Source: JAFECT01 sp963838235 (lineage in GTDB: Bacteria; Pseudomonadota; Alphaproteobacteria; Caulobacterales; Caulobacteraceae). Taken from it: 64,000 nt of DNA. Shown here in pieces: positions 1 to 8,508 of the stretch; the stretch's first letter is position 1, and every line of letters begins with the position of its first letter. The stretch spans positions 1-64,000 of the forward strand of contig CAWIQJ010000006.1 in assembly GCA_963838235.1 (NCBI GenBank). Reading direction: 5' to 3'. The notes under the pieces are model-generated. The model did not search any database, had not been told where the DNA came from, and saw nothing but the letters and a program-made list of their open reading frames with translations. The translations under genes were made by a program, and so were the position numbers.

Positions 1-96
1 TTTATTCTGAAAGAAAAATGATACAAATGATCATCTTAGGCTTCTTAAGAGTCCAACTTTAGCGGAACTAACAATCCCTCACCTGCTGCAACCCAA

Positions 97-699
97 TCAT
101 TTGACCTCTTCCTGTTCAATCGTTTCTTGAGATGTTACTAAATCTGCCCATTTACTCGTTGGTTTATTGGCTTGTGGCATTGGGTTTAGAGTGCCTGAAT
201 TAACCGGCTTTTGTCCTTCAAGGCTGGAAGCTTTTACTTGCGCTTGCGAATCTTGCTGCTGACTATACAAATGCACAAAGTTAATAGGCATTATATTGAC
301 GGGTGGGAAGCCTGATTGCACAGAAAGCGTATTAGCCATCTGGCTGGCATAAGGATAAATAAGGCTCGCGCAGGTGGTGTTTAAGAAAAAATCTTTCTGC
401 TCAACGGTAAAATTATTTAATACGAAACAACCTGCTTGCTGCATTTTAATAAGGTAAAGTAGATTATTGTTATCTCGAGCAGTAATGTTTAAATCCAATA
501 GGACTTCATCATAATCCTCTGCGGAATTAATCTGTACTCGTAATTCTAATTTCATTTCTGGCTGTATGCCAGAACGTAGCAATATCGGTGAAGTACTTGT
601 TTCGAGTGATATATTGCGTAAATAAATACCTTTAACATTAAATTCTGGCGGGGCGGCTTCTTTCTCTTGAGGCGGATGCTGATTATTTAAATCTGACAT
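97..699 (-). CDS. secB: SecB-like protein-export chaperone with extended tail
   Basis: 200 residues. SecB is a homotetrameric cytosolic chaperone that keeps preproteins unfolded and hands them to SecA. Residues about 20-145 follow the SecB pattern: IYLRNISLE near the start, a central DYDEVLLDLNITA strand, QQAGCF, then SLIYPYASQ, GFPPVNIMPINF and HLY. The tail after about residue 150 (Gln/Ser/Pro-rich, ending in QETIEQEEVK) is longer than usual. The start ATG at 699 has GGAGAA just upstream. The family assignment is firm, but whether this is the housekeeping copy or an accessory paralog cannot be told from here. An IS-derived ORF lies immediately upstream. Confidence 0.82.
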   Translation of the reverse strand: MSDLNNQHPPQEKEAAPPEFNVKGIYLRNISLETSTSPILLRSGIQPEMKLELRVQINSAEDYDEVLLDLNITARDNNNLLYLIKMQQAGCFVLNNFTVEQKDFFLNTTCASLIYPYASQMANTLSVQSGFPPVNIMPINFVHLYSQQQDSQAQVKASSLEGQKPVNSGTLNPMPQANKPTSKWADLVTSQETIEQEEVK

Positions 700-709
700 A
701 GTTTTCTCC

Positions 710-892
710 TTATTTTTTCAGTTGTCTTATTCTCGTGTGACTCGTATTTGATGTAATTATTCTTACTTTTTCAGGTGGGAGTAGTCGATACCCTTCTTGT
801 GCCGGTTTAGAGTGAACAAGAGGGTGATTATATGAAATAAAATTCCTAGAGTAAACTTGCTGGCTTAAATTTTGATTAATTTTTATCTCCAT
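710..892 (-). pseudogene. Chimeric 60-residue ORF carrying the end of a miniature element
   Basis: The first 28 residues resemble nothing I know. The rest (KPAQEGYRLLPPEK and onward) is encoded by a 74-bp segment nearly identical to the right end of the miniature element at 36857-37304, and it is read in the same frame there. The ORF ends 10 bases before the secB start. It is probably a non-functional fusion at an old insertion scar, although in-frame insertion into a small real gene cannot be excluded. Confidence 0.4.
735..808 (-). repeat. 74-bp repeat, partial copy of the 448-bp miniature element
   Basis: The reverse complement of this segment matches 37229-37302 with two mismatches in 74 bases. 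It includes the terminal motif TGACTCGTATTTGATGT. Only the right end of the element is present; the sequence on the other side does not match. The two copies are inverted relative to each other. Confidence 0.85.
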
Positions 893-933
893 TTATAGTA
901 CAGGCGGGTAAAGCTGCCTAATAATGTTGTTTA

Positions 934-1113
934 TCATGCAGCAATTGGCACTCCATATTGATTTAGTTTATCCCAGAACTGGTTCCAACGATCCGATTTG
1001 TCTAAACACCTTAAAGCTAAACACAATTGATGCTCCTTATCTTTCCATTTTATTCCTGATCGACAGAATCTTTTTTAAACGCGGCCTCTGTAATACCAGA
1101 TCCTATAGGAATT
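934..1113 (-). pseudogene. C-terminal remnant of a transposase (ISKra4-like)
   Basis: Minus-strand reading gives IPIGSGITEAA, then after a frame change CRSGIKWKDK, LALRCLDKSDRW and NQFWDKLNQYGVPIAA followed by a stop. A PIGSG-x-TEAA block, a GIKWK block and a final RW-x-QFW block is how many ISKra4-type transposases end. No upstream catalytic part is present, so this is a dead fragment with at least one frameshift. The family name rests on remembered motifs only. Confidence 0.4.
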
Positions 1114-1125
1114 CTTTTACCTTAT

Positions 1126-1477
1126 ATGCCTTTATAATTTAAAAAAATTAAAGATTGAAGGAATCACCTGCTGAAGAGTTTCTTCTATGAGCCAATGGCT
1201 CACATTTAGACATCACTTTTCTTTGAATATGATTTGCACCATTTTTGGAAAATTGCCCGCCAATCCAGTTCAAAATTAGACTCCCCTCTTCGAGCCTTTT
1301 CAGGCAACGAAGAGGAGAAATTCTAATAAGGAATGGGACAGTCAGTGAAGGTACTTTCGATACCACGCGGTCATGGTATCAAAGTGTCGATAAAAAGCAA
1401 CATTTGTAAATACTAAAATTGTGATTCAGACAGTAAAAAATAGGCAAAGACCTCTCACTATTTTGATGATCATGTTG
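1126..1477. other. Non-coding gap with no recognisable gene
   Basis: No convincing gene. Short open frames on both strands lack a ribosome-binding site and resemble no family. There is a small imperfect dyad (GATACC and GGTATC around a 10-base loop) near 1357-1378. The stretch is probably mobile-element debris together with the downstream region of the kinase gene that ends at 1478. Confidence 0.4.
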
Positions 1478-3103
1478 CTAAGATGCCATTTTGAACTTGG
1501 GAACAAATATGTTTAGAAGATGCAATGCTACCTCTTTCGATAATGGTTTAGATAGCACAGCCTCCATCCCCGCTTGAAGACATTCTTCCTTATTCTCGTC
1601 GCCAACATGCGCAGTCAGTGCAATAATAGGCGTGTGCTTGTTTTGCAATCTTTCCCAGTCACGAATCTGTCTTGTCACCTCTTTTCCCGATTGATCGGGT
1701 AAGCCAATATCCATGAGGATAAAATCATAATGCTTGCTTTTTGCATATTCTAAAGCCATTTGACCATCTTGTGCTATATCGACTGTACAATTAAATCCTG
1801 CAAGCAATGATTGAGCTACCTTGGCTGGGATAAGTTGATCTTCGACTAAAAGAATGGAAATTAATTCTGATGAAGTTGGTTTAACTTGAGGCAAGACAGT
1901 AGCCTGCCATTTAGGGAAATATACTTCTTTTTTTGGTTCCATGCAGATTGTATCTACACCCAATTGCTCATCGAGTAACGTTTCTTTAAGCGGGATCACA
2001 CAGGTAAACTTTGAGCCTTCTTCTGGCTTACTCTCAAGATAAATTTCAGCCTCTAAATCATCTATTAACTGTTTAACCAGTGCCAACCCCAAGCCCATCC
2101 CTGGATAAATTCCTCTCCAAGAAGGAGTCAGTCGGTTAAAACGGGTAAAGACTTCCTCTTGTTTGTTTTGACTAATTCCTATGCCAGTATCGGTTACACT
2201 CATTTTTATAATCATGTTTTTTTCATTGCAGAATGATAGTTCAGTTGCAACCTTGATCCAGCCTCTATTGGTAAATTTGAGCGCATTGGTAACCAACTCC
2301 AATATTAAGCGGTGAATACGAGGATGGTCACCTATTAAATAATGCGGAATACGCGCATCATGCTCTAAAGTCAGCACCAGATTTTTTTGCTGTGCTTTTG
2401 CTTGGTTAAGCTCAATAATCGTAAGCAGTTTTTCTTTTAAGTTAAATTTCTTCTTCACTAATGGCATTGCACCCTCAGTTATTTTGATTGCCTCTACTAT
2501 TTCATTTAACAAAGTCGTAAGCGCATAACTAGAGGTAATTAAAGCATCGGCATATTCTTTGATTAGCTCAATTTTATGAGGATCACTGATATTGTCTTTA
2601 ATAGCATGGGCGCAACCGGTAATACCAACAAGTGGAGTTCGGATATCGTGGCGCATGTTTTGTAAAAATTCTGTCTTAGCTTTGTTAGCTGCTTCTTGAG
2701 CGTCCTTGGCTATTTTTAATTCTTCTTCCGCTTTTTTGCGACAGGTGATATCAGTAGATGTTCCTATAATGCCAGCAATATGATGAGTTCTATCAAAATA
2801 GGGAGATTTATTAGTCAGCATAATCAGTTGGACCCCATCTTTTTTTTGAATCACTTCTTCCAAGCTAATGTTTTTTCCTGTGCTCAAGACTTGTCTATCG
2901 GCTTGTAGGAGTTTATCTGCAATCTCTTTACCCCATAGCTCGTGATCAGTCTTACCGATAAATTCTCTTTGTGATAGACCTAATAAATGAAGCACTTGTG
3001 CATTACATCCCAGGTAACGCAAAGACTTGTCTTTCCACCAAACATGGCCAGGCATTTCTTCAATTACGGCTTCCAATGAGGGGGTTAATTGGCTATTTTT
3101 CAT
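1478..3103 (-). CDS. Hybrid sensor histidine kinase (PAS-HisKA-HATPase-REC)
   Basis: 541 residues, no membrane segment, so a cytosolic sensor. A PAS domain covers about residues 10-125, then a short coiled linker. The phospho-accepting His is about residue 152 in MRHDIRTPL. The ATPase domain spans about 265-375 (N box VTNALKFT, G1 box DTGIGIS, G2 box GMGLGLALV). The C-terminal receiver, about 415-535, has the acceptor Asp in FILMDIGLP and the conserved Lys in LSKPL. The layout is ArcB-like without an Hpt domain, so the phosphate must leave through a separate Hpt protein or the receiver acts as a sink. The start overlaps the stop of the upstream methyltransferase by ATGA. Confidence 0.9.
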   Translation of the reverse strand: MKNSQLTPSLEAVIEEMPGHVWWKDKSLRYLGCNAQVLHLLGLSQREFIGKTDHELWGKEIADKLLQADRQVLSTGKNISLEEVIQKKDGVQLIMLTNKSPYFDRTHHIAGIIGTSTDITCRKKAEEELKIAKDAQEAANKAKTEFLQNMRHDIRTPLVGITGCAHAIKDNISDPHKIELIKEYADALITSSYALTTLLNEIVEAIKITEGAMPLVKKKFNLKEKLLTIIELNQAKAQQKNLVLTLEHDARIPHYLIGDHPRIHRLILELVTNALKFTNRGWIKVATELSFCNEKNMIIKMSVTDTGIGISQNKQEEVFTRFNRLTPSWRGIYPGMGLGLALVKQLIDDLEAEIYLESKPEEGSKFTCVIPLKETLLDEQLGVDTICMEPKKEVYFPKWQATVLPQVKPTSSELISILLVEDQLIPAKVAQSLLAGFNCTVDIAQDGQMALEYAKSKHYDFILMDIGLPDQSGKEVTRQIRDWERLQNKHTPIIALTAHVGDENKEECLQAGMEAVLSKPLSKEVALHLLNIFVPKFKMAS

Positions 3104-3924
3104 TTTCTCGTCCTTATCATGAGGCTATGCGCCGCCATTCGCGTAGAAGCTAAGACTGGATATTGAGCGATGGCTTTTTTATCTGCATAGGGTTCATACA
3201 CCTTCTCAATTAAAAATCCTGCATCAAGAAGGAGACTAAACCAGGTACTTAAAGGTTTAACAAAACGTGGCGTTCGAAATGGAGCAATATCAGAAGAAGC
3301 ATGAAAGTGCTGCCATTCATGTACTTCACCTCTTGATTCAATAAAATATCGCTTGACCAAAAAACCATATCGATCACCTTGGTCATTCTCCATCCATTCA
3401 CCGATAAATTCGTTGAAGCAGGGATGAGTAATGGAAAACTGTAAAAATCCACCCTTTTTTAAAACGCGGTAGATTTCCATTAACACTTTATTGATTTCTG
3501 CCATATCCATAAAAGCCATTAAGGCGATTGCAAAATCAAATGATTCATTATCAAATGGCAAGTCGATGGCATTGGCTTTTTGATAGATTAGATTGGCAGG
3601 AAAATTCAAGTTCTGATTGTGTGTAATAAACTCTACACAGATGTCAATCGCAGTTAATGTCTTACATCGTCTGGCAATCAACCGCGAATTATGCCCTTCA
3701 CCACAACCAATTTCTAAGCCAGAAAATCCAGTTATGGTTGGCAACATGTTTATAAAGGAGGTCGTATTGAGAGAATCTCGCCAGACATCCAATCCCAGCT
3801 CAGCAGTTTTTATCCAGCGCTTTGCATTTTTATTCCAGTATTTAGCCACTTTGCGATGCTTCATCTTTTTATTCTTGTGGCTAGTTTTATTTTTTGATGA
3901 TACATGGAGTGATCCACCTTTCAA
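3100..3924 (-). CDS. Class I SAM-dependent methyltransferase
   Basis: Up to 274 residues. Motif I is SGLEIGCGEGHN, followed by an acidic strand end (LTAIDI), motif II around FDFAIALMAFMDM and a post-motif RVLKKGGFLQFSITHPCF. This is the Methyltransf_11/25 fold, acting on a small molecule or unknown acceptor. The annotated start is a TTG at 3924; an ATG at 3864 (MKHRKVAKYW) is an equally good start and would drop a Lys-rich leader. Its stop overlaps the kinase start by four bases, so the two genes are translationally coupled and may share a signalling role. The substrate is not identifiable. Confidence 0.8.
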   Translation of the reverse strand: MKGGSLHVSSKNKTSHKNKKMKHRKVAKYWNKNAKRWIKTAELGLDVWRDSLNTTSFINMLPTITGFSGLEIGCGEGHNSRLIARRCKTLTAIDICVEFITHNQNLNFPANLIYQKANAIDLPFDNESFDFAIALMAFMDMAEINKVLMEIYRVLKKGGFLQFSITHPCFNEFIGEWMENDQGDRYGFLVKRYFIESRGEVHEWQHFHASSDIAPFRTPRFVKPLSTWFSLLLDAGFLIEKVYEPYADKKAIAQYPVLASTRMAAHSLMIRTRK

Positions 3925-4040
3925 TTAAAAAGTGCACTCACCCTCTATAAAGGCATAGTAAACAGATGATTGTAGAGGGGAGTATCAAATTTAAAAAAGT
4001 TGAAAGCAGGATGAAACACCCTGCTTCAACTCCCCTCTAC

Positions 4041-4271
4041 TTAAGCTACCATTCCTTTGTCTACTGCTTCTAAAATCATTTGATTAGACATGATCATACC
4101 CAATGCCCACAAAAGCTCATGGGTAAATGAGGGTTTACACAGGGTAAAATCATTTGCTTGTATCCGTCTGAAAAAAGCAGATAGCATCTGAATCATTTGA
4201 GTCTTGGGAGAAGAAAAAGGTCTTTGCGCGTGAACGCTTCTGCGTGGTATCCTTCGTGTAACCATGAGCAA
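4041..4271 (-). CDS. Small hypothetical protein, 76 residues
   Basis: Unrecognised basic N-terminus (VTRRIPRRSVHAQR) followed by a predicted helical part ending EAVDKGMVA. It stands alone on the minus strand, with a perfect 11-bp inverted repeat 62-88 bases upstream of its start, the right place for an operator. That repeat is the main reason to regard this as a real, regulated gene rather than a chance ORF. Confidence 0.45.
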   Translation of the reverse strand: MLMVTRRIPRRSVHAQRPFSSPKTQMIQMLSAFFRRIQANDFTLCKPSFTHELLWALGMIMSNQMILEAVDKGMVA

Positions 4272-4332
4272 CCTCGTAATTAGGTTATTTGTGGCCAGAC
4301 CTCTTAGACCGCTACAGTCTTCGAAGGTCCGT

Positions 4333-4359
4333 ATAGTCCGATCTATATGATCGGACTAT
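4333..4359. promoter_or_regulatory. Perfect inverted repeat, candidate operator
   Basis: Half-site ATAGTCCGATC is followed by a 5-base spacer and its exact reverse complement. It lies upstream of the small gene starting at 4271. There is no T-run next to it, so it is more likely a regulator-binding site than a terminator. The cognate regulator is unknown. Confidence 0.55.
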
Positions 4360-4444
4360 GTGTTTATAGTCTCAGATGTTATTTTAAAAAGCAATTAGTT
4401 TTAATTAAAGTTTTACTTGCCAACATGCTGGCTTGATTAGAATC

Positions 4445-4945
4445 TCAATCATCATTTGGACTTATATCCACACAATCTAATGAGGTTTCCATAATAGACA
4501 CTGGATGGCTGTTTAGCTTACTTTCTTCAATGAATGACCACCCCAGTTTAGAAAAATATTCAGTTAATTCAGCGCCGGTTAGCAGGTAAAGTGCTTCATG
4601 ATTCATTTTCTTTGCAATTTTTTGAATGGCAGAAATAAGCGTTTTGCCTACGCCTTGCTTCCGAAAACGGGGTACTACATATAACGAACTTAACCAAGGT
4701 TTTAGATCAGAGTGAATGCCTTCTTCTTCGGTAAGCGAACACATACCAATTAATCTATCATTCTCAGTTAAAGCTATTAAGGTCAGCGGCAAGGTTTCAA
4801 TATTAAAATGGCCCTTATATTTTAAAATTTGCTTTTTTCGAGTAGTGCCAGGGGAATGATATTTTGACCAAACATCGAAAGACCATAAACCAAGGGTACC
4901 AACGTATTCTTTATGATCTCTAAGATAAGCAATTGTAATAAGCAT
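4445..4945 (-). CDS. GNAT-family N-acetyltransferase
   Basis: 166 residues. Acetyl-CoA is bound by the GNAT core: strand 4 reads WLSSLYVVPRFRKQGVG, where V-P-x-x-R-x-x-G-V-G is the pyrophosphate loop, followed by a helix (TLISAIQKIAKKM) and EALYLLTG. The substrate is unknown. The start ATG at 4945 has AGGA eight bases upstream. It is a solitary gene between the small ORF and the receiver gene, not obviously in an operon. Confidence 0.85.
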   Translation of the reverse strand: MLITIAYLRDHKEYVGTLGLWSFDVWSKYHSPGTTRKKQILKYKGHFNIETLPLTLIALTENDRLIGMCSLTEEEGIHSDLKPWLSSLYVVPRFRKQGVGKTLISAIQKIAKKMNHEALYLLTGAELTEYFSKLGWSFIEESKLNSHPVSIMETSLDCVDISPNDD

Positions 4946-5076
4946 AAACCATCCTTTGATTCTAGATTGCAGAATAATATAATAAACTGACTATAAAGAA
5001 AATACGTTACCTAAAGATAGCCCTACTTCTTATTCTTAATCTATATGAAAATATTTGAATGCTGTCAGTCAAAAAT

Positions 5077-5472
5077 TCAACTTGTCCGATTTAAATGCTT
5101 AAACATAATATGACGTACTGCTTCAAGCGTGAGTGGCTTGATGAGAAAATCATCAAACCCACTTCGTTTTGTTTTAGCTTCAAGGTCTTCGCTGAAATTA
5201 GCTGTAACAGCAATAAGTGGTATGCGCCTGTTACTTCGTTGCATCATCCGTATGGTACTAGCAATTTCAAATCCATCTAGATCAGGTAAATTAATATCAA
5301 TAAAAATAATATCAAAATGGTTACTAAACAGTTGTTCAAAAGCTTGGGAAGCAGAAGAAGCTATATTTACCTCGGAATTAAGCTCTTCCAGGAGATTTTC
5401 AGCAACTACTTGTGCTATTTCCAAATCTTCAATAACTAAAGTTCTCACCTTATTTGAGACCATTGTACTCAT
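5077..5472 (-). CDS. Single-domain response regulator (CheY-like receiver)
   Basis: 131 residues, essentially one receiver domain. The acidic pocket is VIEDLE near the N-terminus, the phospho-acceptor Asp is in IIFIDINLP, the switch Thr is in AVTAN and the Lys is in FLIKPL. There is no output domain, so it acts through protein contact or as a phosphate shuttle. It lies 2 kb upstream of the hybrid kinase on the same strand and is similar in style to that kinase's own receiver, which makes it a candidate partner (inference). Confidence 0.88.
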   Translation of the reverse strand: MSTMVSNKVRTLVIEDLEIAQVVAENLLEELNSEVNIASSASQAFEQLFSNHFDIIFIDINLPDLDGFEIASTIRMMQRSNRRIPLIAVTANFSEDLEAKTKRSGFDDFLIKPLTLEAVRHIMFKHLNRTS

Positions 5473-5683
5473 CTCCAGTTTCTTTTCTTCATTCTATTAT
5501 TTTAGTTTAAATATGAATATATAACCCAAATGGTGCGGCTGAATTGGAATAACGCCTAACCATCATAAATTCAATAGGTTAGAGAATTTCATACTCAAGT
5601 AGTAAGTGTTCACATCCCCCATCATATTTGTTAAACTCCTACGGAAAAAATCTCTTATAAAAAGTAAAACAATGGAATGTTAA

Positions 5684-7309
5684 ATGGAAATACCTGACTA
5701 CAGTTTGCTTCAAATTACCCCTGAAGTTTTAGTGAAACTAAATCCAGATGAGTTATTGAAATTGTCAGTGAAGTTACTCAAAGATTTGAAAGAATTACAT
5801 GATCGTTTAAATCAAAACTCAAATAATAGCTCCCGTCCTTCTAGTAGTATACCTCCTTGGGAAAAAGACAATTATTCGAATGAAAATTCAGATGAATGCA
5901 TTGAAAGCAAGAAGACTGAGTTAGAAGAAGCTGAAGTGGAAGAAAAAAATAAAAGAAACAATCAAAATGATTCACTTAATGATGTGAATTCCAGTAATCT
6001 CAGTGCTAGCATTACGGAGCTAAAGGAATCTTCTTCAGGGAATACTGAAGAATCGACTCCTAAAAAACAAGGGAAACAAAAGGGCTCCCCTGGTTATGGA
6101 CGCACCTGGAATCCAGGAGTGACAGAAGAGGCAATTCACTGTTCGTTGGATATGTGCATTGTATGCAGCAACATACTGGACTCTATAAACAAAGTGCTTT
6201 ATACGCAGTATAATCAAGTTGATATTCAATTAGGTAATGCACTACAGCCAGGATTAACGGTGATAGTGACACCTTACCTACTTTACGACAACACTTGTGC
6301 CAACTGTGGGCATCAAAATCGCTATGATCCGAAATCTGATGTTGTTGTTGATAAGACACAACTCAGTGAGTGGAGATGGATAGGTCCCTATTTAGCTTCA
6401 CTGATTGTCCATTTAAAAATGAATTTCAGATTGCCGATTCGTAAGATTCAAGAACTGTTAAATTATTTTGGCATTAGATTAAGTACTGGAGCCATTCAGC
6501 AATGTTATGAAGAATCTGGCGTAGCAGTAGCTCCTTTAGAAAATCCTATTTTAGAAACTTTAATACAAGAATCGCTTATTCATGCAGATGAAACGGTGTG
6601 GCTGGAAAAATCAAAGATGCTCTGGCTTTGGATATTCAATGCGCTGACAGTTGTATATTTTTGTGTTGGCAAACGAACCAAAGAGCAACTACAACAGATT
6701 TTAAAAGCGAGCTTTGCAGGTTGGCTCATGACAGATGGCTATGGAGCATATAGGTATTATGAAAAACGATTACGTTGCTGGGCACATTTGTTACGCAAGG
6801 CACAGGGATTAGCTGATAGCATGGATCTAACAGCTGCTGAGTTTGGCCATTTTGCCTTGGAAGTTTTAAAAATTTGCATAAATGCCATATATGATTGGAG
6901 AAAAGAATCATATCCATCAGAAAAAACAGATGTTCTCACTAATAAATTGAATTCTGTTTTAGAAGAGTTTAAGGTAATGTGTGAAAAATATAGAGGTGCC
7001 TCGCATGAAAAGACAAAAGCATTGGCTAGAGAATTTCTGAATGACTGGGATGCTATTTTCAGAATTTTACAACACCCTTATTTACCATTAACAAACAATG
7101 AAGCGGAACGTGAATTGAGGCCTTGGGTATTGCTTCGAAAAATTTGTTTTGGATCTAAGAGCAAGAAGGGAACAAAAACGTTTACTTTATTAGCAAGTGT
7201 TATTGGTACCTGTCGAAAGCGTGCTGTTAATTCAGTTCAATTTTTAGCTGATACTATTTTTGCTGCAAGAAAAGGCCTGCCTATAGGCATGATTCCAAAT
7301 GCTATTTAG
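5684..7309 (+). CDS. IS66-family transposase, intact
   Basis: 541 residues. An N-terminal helical region ends SSIPPWEK, then a long acidic linker (about 65-130). A Cys-rich segment follows (SLDMCIVCS and later NTCANCGHQ), then the DDE core with HADETVWLEKS, TDGYGAYRYYEKR followed by RCWAHLLRKA, and the late LTNNEAERELRPW block carrying the catalytic Glu. It cuts and joins the ends of the surrounding element. It is full-length, so the element could be active if the inverted right end is functional. Confidence 0.93.
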   Translation: MEIPDYSLLQITPEVLVKLNPDELLKLSVKLLKDLKELHDRLNQNSNNSSRPSSSIPPWEKDNYSNENSDECIESKKTELEEAEVEEKNKRNNQNDSLNDVNSSNLSASITELKESSSGNTEESTPKKQGKQKGSPGYGRTWNPGVTEEAIHCSLDMCIVCSNILDSINKVLYTQYNQVDIQLGNALQPGLTVIVTPYLLYDNTCANCGHQNRYDPKSDVVVDKTQLSEWRWIGPYLASLIVHLKMNFRLPIRKIQELLNYFGIRLSTGAIQQCYEESGVAVAPLENPILETLIQESLIHADETVWLEKSKMLWLWIFNALTVVYFCVGKRTKEQLQQILKASFAGWLMTDGYGAYRYYEKRLRCWAHLLRKAQGLADSMDLTAAEFGHFALEVLKICINAIYDWRKESYPSEKTDVLTNKLNSVLEEFKVMCEKYRGASHEKTKALAREFLNDWDAIFRILQHPYLPLTNNEAERELRPWVLLRKICFGSKSKKGTKTFTLLASVIGTCRKRAVNSVQFLADTIFAARKGLPIGMIPNAI

Positions 7310-7355
7310 TACATAAAATATTTTATGACAAATAGTATTTCAATTAGGATTTAAA

Positions 7356-7637
7356 ATGAGAATTGAATTATCTGCATATGATAAAGAATTTGTCATTAAT
7401 TTATTGCAAAATACCACCGTACAAAAAATATTAGATCATTTACAATCAACCTCAACAATACATTCTGAGAATGAAGATTTTATTGAGTGCGAACTGACAA
7501 TCAATGAGCTTGAAGAGCTTATTGGAGAATTAAGTTATGAAGCTAATCATAACCGAAAAAAATTGGTTGCCCAACAAGCATGTGATATTGCTGAGAACTT
7601 AGAAAACCAATTGTGGGATGCAAAACCTTCTCAATAG
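7356..7637 (+). CDS. Small acidic passenger protein of the IS66-type element
   Basis: 93 residues, predicted helical and acidic (NEDFIECELTINELEELIGE), with no motif I recognise. It starts 47 bases after the transposase stop, inside the element, so it is a passenger or accessory gene. A role in transposition control is possible but not shown. Confidence 0.55.
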   Translation: MRIELSAYDKEFVINLLQNTTVQKILDHLQSTSTIHSENEDFIECELTINELEELIGELSYEANHNRKKLVAQQACDIAENLENQLWDAKPSQ

Positions 7638-7855
7638 TTGTGTTTATCCTGGCTTTGGTTTTTGTAATTGCCTTTTTCCCAAGGAGGTATACTACTAGAA
7701 GGACGAGAGCTATTATTTGAGTTTTGATTTAAACGATCACGTGATTCTTTCAAATCTTTGAGTAACTTCACTGACAATTTCAATAACTCATTTGGATTTA
7801 GTTTCACTAAAACTTCAGGGGTAATTTGAAGCAAACTGTAGTCAGGTATTTCCAT
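7631..7855 (-). pseudogene. Inverted partial copy of the transposase 5' end
   Basis: It encodes the same first 60 or so residues as the transposase at 5684 (MEIPDYSLLQITPEVLVK, then PNELLKLSVK, with a few substitutions) up to SSIPPWEKGNY and then stops. It faces the transposase and has the same upstream sequence, so its promoter and start signal are duplicated too. It may only serve as the element's right terminus, or it may make a short regulatory peptide. Confidence 0.75.
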
Positions 7856-8170
7856 TTAAGATTCCATTGTTTTACTTTTTATAAGAGATTTTTTCCGCAC
7901 GAGTTAACAAATATGATGGGGGGATGTGAACACTTACCTCAAGTATGCCGAGTATCCGTTAATTCATAAAATTTCTGCTCTGCTTCTTTGAAAATATGAG
8001 GTGAGCGAGATGAATGAAATGATTGTATTCCCATACTAATGGACCCGTCATTTTATAGAGACAACATTTTTTGCATAGGTAATGTATAGGAAAATAAGAA
8101 TATTTTAAAGGATTTTAAGTGCATTAACATGTTGAATTTATGATGATTAGGCGTTGTTCCAATTCAGGCG

Positions 8171-8508
8171 CACCCTAATCCAAAAAAGCACTTGGACTAG
8201 GGTGTCAAAAAACAGCCATTTTTGACCAAAATCTTTCTCCGGGAAATGGCCCTGTATTATGCGAAGAAAAATTATGGTTCTGATAAGTATCTTGGTGTAT
8301 TAATTGAACCAGTATATTCCTTATATTCTTCCGGAGGTCCAGAGATCAGTCAAAAAAAGAAGAAAAGCCTTGTAACATCTATGTTCTTGATAACTTGAGT
8401 GGACCTCAGTCTAGGGCATTGAAAGCCGAGGCTCAGTTTCGGAATTTTCAGCTTATTCGATGTGCTGCTTGTGTAACGTGAGGTCCGAAACATGGGAAAT
8501 GCGCCAAG
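8171..8508. other. Stacked hairpins and remnant ends, no firm gene
   Basis: Two neighbouring dyads: CACCCTAATCCAA (8171-8183) pairs with TTGGACTAGGGTG (8192-8204) with one mismatch, and GTCAAAAA (8204-8211) pairs with TTTTTGAC (8219-8226). GGGTGTCAAAA at 8200 is mirrored by GGGTGTCTAAA read on the minus strand from 8527, so 8200-8527 may be a deleted element keeping both ends. A 50-codon ORF at 8246-8398 resembles nothing known. Confidence 0.35.

Larger units (their letters stand above)
5602..7937 (+). mobile_element. Complete IS66-type insertion sequence with 8-bp target duplication
   Basis: The element begins GTAAGTGTTCACATCCCCC and ends with the inverted copy. It is flanked by CTCAAGTA at 5594-5601 and again at 7938-7945, the 8-bp target duplication typical of IS66. 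It is 2336 bp long and carries one transposase (5684-7309) and a small ORF (7356-7637), but no tnpA or tnpB, as in the single-gene IS66 subgroup. The right end is unusual: about 270 bp are an inverted duplicate of the left end, including the first 60 or so transposase codons. Confidence 0.85.
5532..8174. repeat. Miniature element with 43-bp inverted ends, split by an IS66-type insertion
   Basis: Bases 5532-5574 and 8132-8174 are inverted copies with only 3 mismatches in 43 (ends GGTGCGGCTGAATTGGAA and GGTGCGCCTGAATTGGAA). Removing the IS at 5602-7937 and one 8-bp target copy leaves a coding-free unit of about 300 bp with inverted ends, the shape of a MITE. No clear target duplication of the miniature element itself was found. 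Confidence 0.65.

Noticed and set aside
924..1142. Plus-strand 72-residue ORF
   Set aside because: It is antisense to the transposase remnant on the minus strand and has no ribosome-binding site.
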